This document shows, one piece after another, positions 16,901 through 23,582 of a DNA stretch of 55,375 nucleotides. Position 1 is the first letter of the stretch. Every line of letters begins with the position of its first letter. Below the pieces are notes generated by a model. That model was not told the DNA's origin. It made no database searches and worked only from the letters and a program-made list of their open reading frames with translations. The position numbers and the translations under genes are program-made. Source of the stretch: a virus; the IMG/VR virus record IMGVR_UViG_3300008110_000371, positions 1-55,375 of that record; one strand, 5' to 3'.

Positions 16901-18885
16901 TCTGGGTCGTAGGCTCCCAGCTGCTGTGTCAGCACATCACCCAGTTGCTCCCTGGTCATTTTCGCTGCAACCTGATCCTGGATAAAGTCCCGGATGTTTG
17001 CGGACATGCCTTCAAGACCACCGACACCACGGCCAGGGGCATCGGTTGCACCGATGTCAGGATTCAATAGCGCATGGACAGCGGCTCCCGAGTACTGCGT
17101 CCCGGCCAACGCGTCACGGACGTCCTTGTCCGAAATGCCATACTTCTCCATCTCGGCGCGCACTTCGGCAGCATTAAGGTCCGCACCTTGCGTATTGACA
17201 AAGTTTCGGATGTTTTCGTAGTACTTGGCAGCACCTATGCCACCTTCGCCCGTAGCGTACTTAAGTCCTGATGACACGTCGCCGCCGTCAGCAAACCGTT
17301 GCAGCATTTGTCGAGCTTTACTCTCCTCGTTCTTATCGACTGAACCGCCACTGGCAAAGCCAAAAGGCGCGAAAAAAGGACGCTCTTCTGTGTACCCAGG
17401 CATCCCTGGCTCTCCCTTAACGCCTTTAAGTCGTTTGCTCAAATTTTCATAAAGTTCTTGCATACGATCAACTTGCGTCTGGTAAGGGCTTGTGCGTGGA
17501 ATATCTTTAAGCAACGTCGTTGTGGGCACAGGTTGTGCAAAAGGCGTATCAGTTCTTTCGGTTCCTTGGCCGCTAACCTGTTGATAGGGCTGGAAACCAA
17601 AAAACGTATCATTAACACCTGGGGTGATACCTTGACTCTTTAACAACGAGCTGATGTTCTCACTAAATTTGGGCGAAAGGCGTTGTGCATCCCCCAGCAA
17701 GTCCTGTGCTCTGTAATTGCCCCCAACAAGAAAATTCCCTTTTTGGTCAACAATACCGCGCTCGACAAACCCTTTGGGGTCTCGAAGTGACACCACACCG
17801 TAACCTGTCGTAGGATCCCTGTAAACCGAATCCAGGACGTTGCCTTGTCCGTAATTTTGTTGATAAACCTTACTTTCCCATAGCTGCTGAGATGCTGGTG
17901 CTGCTTGTTCTGTTTGATAAGCACCCTGTGCTTCTTGCACCGCCGATGAAACCGGATCAAACAACTCAGGTCGCTGACGTTGCAGCATTTGATAGTTTGG
18001 GTTTTCTTTCATCAAGCGTTGAGCTTGATCAAACCATTCCATCTTATTTGGCGATAGCGCCTCTTCTTGCTGACGCAGTGCATTGACGCGCTGCAACATA
18101 CCCAAGGCCGTTACATCCTGTGATTTACGCAAACTATCCGCATAGGCTGCTTGTTCTTCAGGCGATAACCCCTGGGATACCCCTGGTATGGGTCGGTCAC
18201 TTCGATAAGCTTTTCCATCAGGACCCTTGACCATGAAGTAACGCTCACCCGTGGCTTCGTCCGTAAAAAGCTGGTTTGCCTCGCCGCCATCAGCAAAACG
18301 CTGCAACATGCGTCTTGCTTCACTTACCTCACCGCCTCCTGCCAACCGAACAAGACCAAAACGACCCTCTAGGGGAATCACATTTTGATTTCCACCAAAC
18401 CCGCCACCCATGCTTCCGTAACCGCTACCGTAAGGCGAGGGCTGCGAAAAAGTGCTACGCGTATTCGTATAAGGAGAGGAGGCACTTGATAAGGGTGATT
18501 GATTCAAAGGAATTGGAGCCGCTTGTTGTTGAAAAGGATTAACAGGTGCTGTCACGTTACCTTGGATCACGGCTCCAGGTCCAAGGGCATTTTGCATCTG
18601 TAAGCGCAGCTGTTGCTGTTGCTGTTGTTGTGCTGCCGCACGTCGAGCCAGAACCTCCTGGCCACTTTGTTCCTGGAACTGTTGGGCATAGGGCTGAATT
18701 GCCTGTTGAAAAGCAGCGGCTGCACCTTGGATGTCCTGCAAACTAAAAGGGCTATTGCCTCGCACAAAAGCATCGTTCAGCTCGCTGAACTGTTGGCTCA
18801 AGTTTGTAACGTTTGCATATGTCGGGTTAGCTGTAAAAAGCTGTGCAAAATTAGGCAGGGCAGTAGGGTTGCCGGACGTGCTCAT
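13936..18885 (-). CDS. Giant virion-associated protein (1649 aa) with GG repeats and ART-like C-terminal segment
   Basis: This very long, mostly low-complexity protein has a Gln-rich N-terminus. It carries at least six Gly-Gly motifs, including two copies of the 10-mer MLQRFADGGE/D preceded by AR(R/Q). It also has a RTX-like stretch (GGQGNDTIKGAQGNDLLLF). Near residues 1530-1600, VSRQPGDRDVTKANTKGG, VWLTESPTIAESYS and PVLTRRPKVVLDAKGEQWDE resemble fold elements of ADP-ribosyltransferase-like domains in phage polyvalent proteins; this is inference. An AAGGAGC Shine-Dalgarno sequence supports the start. It sits between TerL and portal. Three parS-consensus sites lie in its 3' half. Role unknown; an ejected or internal head protein is plausible. 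Confidence 0.65.
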   Translation of the reverse strand: MSTSGNPTALPNFAQLFTANPTYANVTNLSQQFSELNDAFVRGNSPFSLQDIQGAAAAFQQAIQPYAQQFQEQSGQEVLARRAAAQQQQQQQLRLQMQNALGPGAVIQGNVTAPVNPFQQQAAPIPLNQSPLSSASSPYTNTRSTFSQPSPYGSGYGSMGGGFGGNQNVIPLEGRFGLVRLAGGGEVSEARRMLQRFADGGEANQLFTDEATGERYFMVKGPDGKAYRSDRPIPGVSQGLSPEEQAAYADSLRKSQDVTALGMLQRVNALRQQEEALSPNKMEWFDQAQRLMKENPNYQMLQRQRPELFDPVSSAVQEAQGAYQTEQAAPASQQLWESKVYQQNYGQGNVLDSVYRDPTTGYGVVSLRDPKGFVERGIVDQKGNFLVGGNYRAQDLLGDAQRLSPKFSENISSLLKSQGITPGVNDTFFGFQPYQQVSGQGTERTDTPFAQPVPTTTLLKDIPRTSPYQTQVDRMQELYENLSKRLKGVKGEPGMPGYTEERPFFAPFGFASGGSVDKNEESKARQMLQRFADGGDVSSGLKYATGEGGIGAAKYYENIRNFVNTQGADLNAAEVRAEMEKYGISDKDVRDALAGTQYSGAAVHALLNPDIGATDAPGRGVGGLEGMSANIRDFIQDQVAAKMTREQLGDVLTQQLGAYDPETGIGGFNEQDLVRATGKTASQLLNDLYDVNQKPPPVITTVAGGQGNDTIKGAQGNDLLLFQPPSDLPPLTDIFVPPTAPPPEAPPPALTPGQEGLDPSTAIVKAIPQSERVAIPQLDTEFRASAPRTATYDRFGRITGYNYSPAAKLTPATGTNVFKWTPPGITSRPRSPLNIGDVPGVMVDPVTGQMRLPLSASQQFARDRSTLDNQFRQLYARAAAGDKSLPAQAPTSAAAAFRDFVMSGEDPMLQNKLRFRDIEQQKYDPTKADPALRVQYGQSAFASDLAAAFDPFLARNRAALTSLAEQQTPKSYSEQYPDIAAAYAKLKPEDKAKFPTLRDYELYHFDTYGRKEGRTSPLLGMGALQSPYATAFFSKGGEASTEDFIKKQSGGDVSRGTASPTNPLDYTPGLSDKGLGAGFADPGVVEMIDRFDRNQLRSTPELTALDQLIALQESNVLNQRLANTMSVDQITGDIDPVQSLRNLQAYDPASFEATLRTLQDVPSLVPQSGLGSLRLGMEQLQGLEGVTPTQVGETANAFATMLKQPETGSQVQDIAQNIRSIIENQPLARFQTNVGFTPEGNVDPYAAFRRTGGISYKEPSGLEDPLVPPIPPGFQEGGDVSRETASPNTAEVPQLDAEGRLIDENAEMRSESQRMLNRLKTAQQESYRRGKLPQKNEDAEKVRKDIREGMRALVGMGPYDETNPTEAYRIAATPTPLAAVGMIGRKGLLGMLDKARGSTAFKGRGLDVAEAEQFSVKELMNRLKEQGIDVDRTWLRGKKDPGGGFEKPPTYEYLEAVYEYQKRPDAIELALRDAKQGRPWSRAGTVSRQPGDRDVTKANTKGGVWLTESPTIAESYSGDRGFIIPVLTRRPKVVLDAKGEQWDEFFETSKEFKEAQKDPNVKSVEVKNIIDFGGRSKLPSGLSDDELRKLLTANNLFLKKPFVDKDVVSKLTGEPFPYQDGGPVNVPRETSTSKQQLDKLAQVSQRKKA
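13996..14011. promoter_or_regulatory. parS-like site A
   Basis: TGTTTCACGTGGAACA matches the bacterial chromosomal parS consensus TGTTNCACGTGAAACA when read on the minus strand (TGTTCCACGTGAAACA). It lies in the coding sequence of the 1649-aa protein near its C-terminus, encoding V-P-R-E-T. ParB/Spo0J proteins of most bacteria bind this 16-mer; binding here is untested. Confidence 0.75.
15034..15049. promoter_or_regulatory. parS-like site B (perfect palindrome)
   Basis: TGTTTCACGTGAAACA is the perfect palindromic form of the parS consensus. It is the centre of a 34-bp imperfect palindrome (15025-15058) whose 17-bp arms match at 15 positions. It encodes V-S-R-E-T within a GG motif repeat of the 1649-aa gene. 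Confidence 0.8.
15715..15730. promoter_or_regulatory. parS-like site C
   Basis: TGTTCCACGTGAAACA is an exact parS consensus match. The surrounding 34 bp (15706-15739) are identical to those of site B except for one base. It encodes V-S-R-G-T. It is 681 bp from site B and about 1.7 kb from site A. Confidence 0.8.
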
Positions 18886-18917
18886 CGCTGCTCCTTATTC
18901 ATGGGGCGATTATCAGC

Positions 18918-18965
18918 CTAATAATACTCAAACTCAAGCTGTGTTGAAGACCCGATGCAAAAGCA
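18918..18965 (-). pseudogene. Remnant of a second terL 3' end
   Basis: Directly after the terL stop codon, in the same frame, the minus strand reads C-F-C-I-G-S then STQLEFEYY and a stop at 18918-18920. The intact TerL ends with the same nine residues, STQLEFEYY. Most codons in the two copies use different synonymous bases, so this is not a fresh tandem copy but an older or foreign allele end. It is too short to be a gene. It is best explained as a scar of recombination or allele replacement at terL. Confidence 0.75.
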
Positions 18966-21458
18966 TCAGTAGTACTCAAATTCCAATTGCGTTGATGGCT
19001 CATCGGCCTCATCGTCGTCCAACGCAACAAAGTTCCCGGCCCTGAACCGGCTGATGGCCTGCACGGTGCTATCGACCAAGTCATCATTATCGCCCTTGGG
19101 GAAAGCGGCACACTCCTCAATCAACTCCTCTGCCCACTTCGTTTGTGGTGCCCAGACCATCCCCGACTCAAACACGGGTGCAACAGCATTCGCGCGGGCG
19201 ATCTTATCCTGATTCTTCTTCCTGCCTCCCGGTGCATAAGTCGTCACAGGAATGCCCACGCGCCGAAGCTCCTGCTGCAAACTCGTCCCCGTGGCCTTGG
19301 CCTCGATCAACACATTATCCGGTCGCCAGTGATCGTACTGGGCCTTAGCTACCCTTTTGAGTTCCGGAAAGTCCCAACGGCCTTTTTTAACATCGAGGAG
19401 AATAATGGCAGGTCCGTCGTCTGCGCTGGGACGGAATACACCCCAGGTGGTGATGGCTGAAAAGTCAGCTGTCTCCTTCTTGCTGTATGCAGTGTCATAG
19501 CTCTGGATAACATATTCAACTTCGGGGGTGTAATCATTTTCCCAGATCCTCCACCAGTCACGCTTTAAAATCGCCCCCTCATCATTGGTGGGCTGCTGCT
19601 GATACATCGACTGCCACTTCTGCACCGACAACGTCGCCCGGACCTTTTGCAACTCATCAAGGCTCCAGTAGCTTGGCCAAAGGGGCTTTTCGTCCTCGGT
19701 ATGCTCATTCAATATCGCCGGAAACTCAATCACTTCCCACTGATCCGACTTCGGCTCCGCTTGCGACCTGATCAACCGTGCCGTCAGATCCTTCATCCCC
19801 CAGCGGGTCATCACAACCACCACCGCCCCTCCGGGTTGCAAACGTGACCGAGGGCCCGAGGTGTACCACTCCCAGGCATTATCCAAAGCAAGCTCTGACA
19901 AAGCGTCCTGTTCGGAATGCGGATCGTCAATAATCAAAAGATCCGCACCGCGCCCTGTCATCGCACCCCCCACACCCACTGCGTAATACTCCCCGCCACC
20001 ATTGGTGTCCCACCGACCAGCAGCCTTTGAATCCGCCTTCAAACTCACCGCCGGAAACAAAGCCTTGTAGTTGTCCTGATCCATCAAGTTACGAACCTTT
20101 CTGCCAAAGCGCACCGCTAACTCGCCGTTGTGCGTGGCTTGAATGATCTTGGACCTTGGCTCACGGCCCATGGCAAAGGCAGGCAAGAGGTAGGACGCAA
20201 ACTCACTTTTCGTGTTATGCGTACACAGATACCCGTCCCCCGCTAAAAACAACCCGTCCCCTCGATCAACCTTGATGCATTGTGTATCGCCTGTCTCATG
20301 AAGCCTTTCTACGGTAATGTATCGGCCAAAGGTCCGCTCGCCCGTCAAAAGACGTTCACGCTTTTTAGGCAACAAACAACAATCACTGTGGTAAAACGAC
20401 ACACGCCACGTTAGGCCATACGACTTGTCACCAATCTTGGCCTCTGACTCAAGCACCGAGGCCTTTGTGCCAAGGCTTCGAATTAACTGCGCAACATCCT
20501 GCGCCATGCGCCAATCGCTTTGAGCAAAAGAACACTGTCCCTTCTTGCTTACACACCCGTCCGTATCCATTAACCCACGCAACAAATCAAGACGTTGTGT
20601 CACCGATCCAAGCATATAAACCTCTGGGATATGCTTATTGCCAAGAACGCCCAGCTCTTTAAGCTTTACTTGAAGGTCAAGCGTGCCGAAGGTTTTCCGT
20701 GTCGCTTGATCCGTGGTTCTTGTTCCACGGCGCTCAAACTCCTGGCGCAAAAACACCCTGTTCTTATCATCCGCCGTAATAATCCCTGAGTTTTTCGAAC
20801 CATCCCCAAGCCATACACCCAGTACATACGGGTCAACCAAAAGGTCTTTTTCCTCGTACTGAACAGGTTTCACATCTGGCAGTCTTGGCAGTCGAACGTC
20901 TATCGCTCGCTTACCCTTCAAAAACTCTGTCTTACCACCACGCGTCTTTCTCAAGACCTCACCATGCTGCCTTCGCCACAACTCCTCCGTGGTGTAGTCA
21001 TGATAAATCCCGTGCTTTCGATCAAGCCTCACGGTCCACAGATGCTCGCCATCCACAACTAACGATGCACCATCGTCGGACGTCACACGATAAAGCGTTC
21101 TGCCACGGAATACCTCTGATTTTCCAATGACTTTGGCGGGCGAGCCATCGACCGAGAACACCGAATCACCGACCTGGAGCTCGGCCATGGTCTTCCACCC
21201 TTGTGTCGTCGGTATCTTCATACTAGTCATTATAGCATGACGTGGAGGCATATTCACGATCAAGCGCTTTAACTCACCATTGATGATGCGGTCAAAGGCG
21301 TTGGCCATGCGACTGTGATGGGCGCTGAAGATCGCCTCCGGCCAAACATAACGAGCAAAGTCCAAGAAAGACTGAGTGCTCTTTTCTTGAGCATCAAGGA
21401 TCCTGAGCCTTAGCTCAAGGCGCAGTTTCTCGGCTTCAACGTCGGCGGGAAGGGTCAT
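18966..21458 (-). CDS. terL: Terminase large subunit interrupted by an intein
   Basis: The host protein packages DNA: an N-terminal ATPase and a C-terminal RNase H-like nuclease. Numbering from the ATG at 21458, the P-loop region VNMPPRH is split by the intein (residues about 75-415) and continues TKSEFASYLLPAFAMG. Walker B is LLIIDDPHS (about 507-515), the coupling motif is MTRWG (about 550), and nuclease acidic residues lie in QSYDTAYSKKETADFSAI (about 653-668), LIEAK (about 717) and GDNDDLVDS (about 789-797). Extein length is about 489 residues, normal for the family. A TTG at 21476 would add six residues; no clear Shine-Dalgarno sequence favours either. It is followed by a remnant of a second terL end. 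Confidence 0.9.
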   Translation of the reverse strand: MTLPADVEAEKLRLELRLRILDAQEKSTQSFLDFARYVWPEAIFSAHHSRMANAFDRIINGELKRLIVNMPPRHAIMTSMKIPTTQGWKTMAELQVGDSVFSVDGSPAKVIGKSEVFRGRTLYRVTSDDGASLVVDGEHLWTVRLDRKHGIYHDYTTEELWRRQHGEVLRKTRGGKTEFLKGKRAIDVRLPRLPDVKPVQYEEKDLLVDPYVLGVWLGDGSKNSGIITADDKNRVFLRQEFERRGTRTTDQATRKTFGTLDLQVKLKELGVLGNKHIPEVYMLGSVTQRLDLLRGLMDTDGCVSKKGQCSFAQSDWRMAQDVAQLIRSLGTKASVLESEAKIGDKSYGLTWRVSFYHSDCCLLPKKRERLLTGERTFGRYITVERLHETGDTQCIKVDRGDGLFLAGDGYLCTHNTKSEFASYLLPAFAMGREPRSKIIQATHNGELAVRFGRKVRNLMDQDNYKALFPAVSLKADSKAAGRWDTNGGGEYYAVGVGGAMTGRGADLLIIDDPHSEQDALSELALDNAWEWYTSGPRSRLQPGGAVVVVMTRWGMKDLTARLIRSQAEPKSDQWEVIEFPAILNEHTEDEKPLWPSYWSLDELQKVRATLSVQKWQSMYQQQPTNDEGAILKRDWWRIWENDYTPEVEYVIQSYDTAYSKKETADFSAITTWGVFRPSADDGPAIILLDVKKGRWDFPELKRVAKAQYDHWRPDNVLIEAKATGTSLQQELRRVGIPVTTYAPGGRKKNQDKIARANAVAPVFESGMVWAPQTKWAEELIEECAAFPKGDNDDLVDSTVQAISRFRAGNFVALDDDEADEPSTQLEFEYY
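20214..21236 (-). mobile_element. Class 3-like intein with LAGLIDADG (DOD) endonuclease in TerL
   Basis: The 341-residue element begins with Ala after PPRH and ends GYLCTHN before Thr of the extein. The first residue is not a nucleophile, and the three residues that define class 3 inteins are all present: Trp in block B (DGEHLWTV, intein residue 67), Cys in block F (DTQCIKVD, residue 320) and Thr before the terminal His-Asn (residue 339). Splicing would then start at the block F Cys. Two LAGLIDADG-type helices, YVLGVWLGDG (about 137-146) and LLRGLMDTDG (218-227), form the homing endonuclease. The insertion splits the ATP-binding loop, the usual conserved-site choice for inteins. Confidence 0.88.
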
Positions 21459-21950
21459 TGGTTTTGAAATTTGCAAAAAATTTTCAGGGAAATCGTGTTC
21501 TAGAACAAGGGGGTGGGTTTCTGGAAACGAGAAAAGTGTACTTATATCAGAAAACTGTTTTAGGCCCTAGTTGTTTTTGCGAAACCGGGCCAAGGTCGGC
21601 GTCCGCTGCGAGGGCCGGGCCATCGCGCTGGATTCTAGAACCTAGAGCGTTATGAAATCTATCGATCGCCGTCGGGACTCGCCCCAGGGGCGGGGGCCAG
21701 GGCGCCAGGGCGCGTACCAGGGCGCACGCCTGGGCGATCGGGGCCCGCGTACCAGGGCGCAGCATGCGAGGCCCAAGGCCCAAGGCCCAAGGCCCAAGGC
21801 CAGCGAGCCACTCTGAGGAGCTAAGGATCATGGGGGATTGACAAGGGATCAAGGCGCAAGGATCACGCGCCTAGTTTTGATTGATGCGCCAAATGCATTA
21901 ATCATCACGCATTGATGCATTGGGTTAAATCACAGTCTTTGCAGACCTTA
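21459..21950. other. Non-coding GC-rich region upstream of terL
   Basis: About 490 bp without a convincing gene. It contains two copies of the palindrome TTCTAGAA (near 21500 and 21633), a very GC-rich stretch (about 21680-21770) with repeated CCAGGGC and a duplicated GCGTACCAGGGCGCA, four tandem GGCCCAA units, and a further heptamer cluster at 21841-21870. An open frame of 101 codons here (21547-21852, minus) is just the repeat read in one frame. Its place beside terL makes it a candidate packaging site; that is inference. Confidence 0.5.
21770..21801. repeat. Tandem heptamer GGCCCAA x4
   Basis: Four exact tandem copies of GGCCCAA (TTGGGCC on the other strand) plus four bases. This is the most regular of the heptanucleotide arrays dispersed over the window; other arrays are degenerate with the form CCNTGRN. 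Confidence 0.85.
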
Positions 21951-21980
21951 AAATACAAAAAGACCGCACAAGGCGGTCTT
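21951..21980 (-). terminator. Rho-independent terminator after early operon
   Basis: On the minus strand AAGACCGC-CTTGT-GCGGTCTT is a perfect 8-bp stem followed by TTTGTATTTT. It lies 40 bases past the stop of the 90-aa early gene and before the non-coding region upstream of terL, so it separates early and packaging transcription. Confidence 0.8.
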
Positions 21981-22019
21981 GATCGGAAAAAACCGTATTA
22001 AATCAGACAGTTACCACGA

Positions 22020-22289
22020 TTAAACTGAAATTGACCCGTACTCAATGGCGAAAACTGGCTCGCGTGTAAGCTTATCAACAATAACCAAGTTATATTGGTC
22101 ATCCTCAACGTCTGCCAGTGAGGGGTCACGGATAAAGCCCTCAGACATCATCCGATCAAGGACATATTCTGGCTCACGGTCTATGTCTATAGTGATTTCA
22201 CCTACGTTGTACCAAGCATTCCATGTCCAACCCTCTTCACTATCCACCCATGCATCGATGGATAAAACTTTGAATGTATGCTCTTTCAT
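22020..22289 (-). CDS. Small acidic early protein (89 aa), unknown function
   Basis: The product begins MKEHTFKVLSIDAWVDSEEG and contains WTWNAWYNVGEITID. This phrase (VLSIDAW ... WNxW ... VGEI) recurs in small phage proteins of unknown function. The ATG at 22289 is preferred over one two codons upstream because AAAGGG lies 6 nt before it. It is transcribed from its own promoter (22337-22364) with an operator-like palindrome in the leader and ends before a terminator, so it is a one-gene early unit. Confidence 0.65.
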   Translation of the reverse strand: MKEHTFKVLSIDAWVDSEEGWTWNAWYNVGEITIDIDREPEYVLDRMMSEGFIRDPSLADVEDDQYNLVIVDKLTREPVFAIEYGSISV

Positions 22290-22313
22290 AATCATCCCTT
22301 TCTGTCTGTATTG

Positions 22314-22328
22314 CTAGCGTATCGCTAG
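22314..22328. promoter_or_regulatory. Operator-like inverted repeat
   Basis: CTAGCG-tat-CGCTAG is a perfect 6-bp inverted repeat located just downstream of the -10 box of the promoter at 22337-22364, at the expected transcription start. It could bind a repressor; no cognate regulator is identified. Confidence 0.45.
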
Positions 22329-22336
22329 TGGGATTA

Positions 22337-22364
22337 AGTATACACTTTTTATTGACGCATGCAA
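22337..22364 (-). promoter_or_regulatory. Sigma70-like early promoter P1
   Basis: On the minus strand TTGCAT and TATACT are separated by 16 bp, with AAAAGTG directly before the -10 box. It drives the 89-aa early gene. The same layout occurs at 22980, 23583, 23924 and 40267. Confidence 0.65.
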
Positions 22365-22367
22365 GGC

Positions 22368-22607
22368 CTAAAAGGTCACCCTTAATTCAGTGGCGATATT
22401 CCACGCCAATGTATATGCATGCTCCCTTACTTGGTCAGACTCAAGACCAAATTCCTCTAAAACTTCCTCAAAATGGGCCTCTTCGTTGTCGATTGTGTAC
22501 TGTATAAGTCGACTAATCATTTGAAAAACTTCCTCAAAATGGGCCTCTTCGTTGTCGATTGTGTACTGTATAAGTCGACTAATCATTTGAAGTTGAGTGC
22601 TATCCAT
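22368..22607 (-). CDS. Small early protein with perfect 22-residue tandem repeat (79 aa)
   Basis: From the ATG at 22607 (TAGGGG five bases upstream) the product is MDSTQL followed by two identical copies of a 22-residue unit beginning QMISRLIQYTIDN and ending in EEAHFEEV plus F or L, then a helical tail (DQVREHAYTLAWNIATEL). Both units are predicted amphipathic helices. The DNA repeat is exact over 65 bp, so the duplication is recent. A longer frame to 22739 is a shadow of the neighbouring gene. Function unknown. Confidence 0.6.
   Translation of the reverse strand: MDSTQLQMISRLIQYTIDNEEAHFEEVFQMISRLIQYTIDNEEAHFEEVLEEFGLESDQVREHAYTLAWNIATELRVTF
22461..22591. repeat. Perfect 66-bp tandem duplication
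   Basis: The 65 bases at 22461-22525 are repeated without change at 22527-22591 (period 66, two further matching bases to the left). The unit is a multiple of three and keeps the small gene in frame. Confidence 0.9.
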
Positions 22608-22615
22608 AAAAACCC

Positions 22616-22687
22616 CTATAAGAAAAACCCAAAAAACAAGGCGCATGCAAGCCCTGCGCCGAAAACGGAGGCTATAAGCCAATCCAT
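22616..22687 (-). CDS. Possible 23-residue membrane microprotein
   Basis: The frame from ATG 22687 reads MDWLIASVFGAGLACALFFG then FFL and a TAG. It is almost entirely hydrophobic, as expected for a single membrane span. GAGG lies seven bases upstream, and the start is two bases past the stop of the DUF7249-like gene, as in an operon. The short length means chance cannot be excluded. Confidence 0.45.
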   Translation of the reverse strand: MDWLIASVFGAGLACALFFGFFL

Positions 22688-22689
22688 GC

Positions 22690-22929
22690 CTAAACCTCAA
22701 GCTTTTCATTTTCCTCCTGATAGTGGGAGGCGATTTCATGCCAATTAACTTCAGAAATGAAGGTTAGAGCATAATCACGCGCCACGCCTTCGGGGGTCGT
22801 CGAATAGATTATTTCTTCGGCAAACTCTTTAGCGCTGTCGGGATCCCAAGGCCCCTCGGATCCGTCGAATAGCTCTAAATTGACGCGCCATGTAGCGTAG
22901 TTAGTCCAACCATTGTATGTAGTTGCCAT
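22690..22929 (-). CDS. DUF7249-like protein (79 aa)
   Basis: The N-terminus TYNGWTNYATWRVNLELFDG is the hallmark of a small phage family I know as DUF7249 (NGWTNYxTWRVNLE). It is an acidic protein of unknown function usually encoded in early regions. It is preceded by AGGAG, a 5' leader hairpin and promoter P2, so it heads its own small transcription unit. Confidence 0.8.
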   Translation of the reverse strand: MATTYNGWTNYATWRVNLELFDGSEGPWDPDSAKEFAEEIIYSTTPEGVARDYALTFISEVNWHEIASHYQEENEKLEV

Positions 22930-22949
22930 GATCGATTTCTCCTGTATGA

Positions 22950-22972
22950 AAGCCAGTCAAAATGACTGGCTT
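22950..22972 (-). promoter_or_regulatory. 5' leader hairpin (copy 1)
   Basis: AAGCCAGTCA and TGACTGGCTT form a perfect 10-bp stem with a 3-base loop between promoter P2 and the ribosome-binding site. The full 49-bp block 22937-22985 is identical to 23540-23588. It may protect the mRNA 5' end or regulate translation. Confidence 0.7.
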
Positions 22973-22979
22973 GATTGGA

Positions 22980-23007
22980 AGTATATACATATTTAAAGAG
23001 TTTGCAA
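22980..23007 (-). promoter_or_regulatory. Sigma70-like early promoter P2
   Basis: TTGCAA and TATACT on the minus strand with a 16-bp spacer. It reads into the leader hairpin and the DUF7249-like gene. Confidence 0.65.
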
Positions 23008-23008
23008 G

Positions 23009-23335
23009 TTAGCTCGACAACTTAGCTATCATCTGTTTCGCCTCTGATGTTACGTTTGAAACCATGTCAATATAATAACCGCCTTCGATGAAGTCTCGCA
23101 CTGACTCATAGAGGCACCCGCCTAAGTAATCCGATCCAAGCAATACATCGTGCTTGTACGCCTCAACGCGAGCAACGAACCAAAGCAATAGGCCCTTGTC
23201 TATCTTGTCGCATATATCTTCCAAGTCTTCAATAGCATCATCAAATAAGTCTCTCGGGTGCATGTCTTCTGGTGCAAAACTGAGCACGACACGGAACCCG
23301 TCTATGTCTTCAGTGTTAACCTGTTCATATATCAT
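23009..23335 (-). CDS. Acidic early protein of unknown function (108 aa)
   Basis: The product begins MIYEQVNTEDIDGFRVVLSF and has an acidic helical middle (DLFDDAIEDLEDICDKIDKG) followed by LLWFVARVEAYKHDVLLGSD. The GAGGGGG Shine-Dalgarno sequence supports the start. It follows the 61-aa gene by 14 bases and probably shares its promoter P3. Not recognised; small acidic early phage proteins often inhibit host enzymes, but nothing here shows that. Confidence 0.6.
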   Translation of the reverse strand: MIYEQVNTEDIDGFRVVLSFAPEDMHPRDLFDDAIEDLEDICDKIDKGLLLWFVARVEAYKHDVLLGSDYLGGCLYESVRDFIEGGYYIDMVSNVTSEAKQMIAKLSS

Positions 23336-23349
23336 TTTAACCCCCTCTG

Positions 23350-23535
23350 TTAGACTTGAGCACTCTTCGCAATTGATTGGAACATCTTGTAATAGTCGCG
23401 AGCGATACGATAGTCATCACAGCGTACCTTATCCCGTAATTCGGATCCCACATAACATTGCACTAGGTACATGCCCGAGGGATGAAGACGGTCTAAAGTT
23501 GCGTAACCGTTTGAAAAAACCTTAATTTTGGTCAT
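23350..23535 (-). CDS. Small early protein of unknown function (61 aa)
   Basis: MTKIKVFSNGYATLDRLHPS opens a 61-residue protein with alternating charged and aromatic residues (DYRIARDYYKMFQSIAKS). It is the first gene behind promoter P3 and the leader hairpin copy 2, with AGGAG seven bases before the ATG. Function not recognised. Confidence 0.6.
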   Translation of the reverse strand: MTKIKVFSNGYATLDRLHPSGMYLVQCYVGSELRDKVRCDDYRIARDYYKMFQSIAKSAQV

Positions 23536-23552
23536 GTCATTCTCCTGTATGA

Positions 23553-23575
23553 AAGCCAGTCAAAATGACTGGCTT
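23553..23575 (-). promoter_or_regulatory. 5' leader hairpin (copy 2)
   Basis: Same 10-bp stem and AAA loop (TTT on the transcript) as at 22950-22972, again between a promoter and an AGGAG site. Part of a 49-bp perfect duplicate (23540-23588). Confidence 0.7.
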
Positions 23576-23582
23576 GATTGGA

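Noticed and set aside
21547-21852. A 101-codon frame in the GC-rich gap beside terL
   Set aside because: It is the translated tandem repeat (Gly-Pro-Leu-Arg-rich) and has no Shine-Dalgarno sequence.
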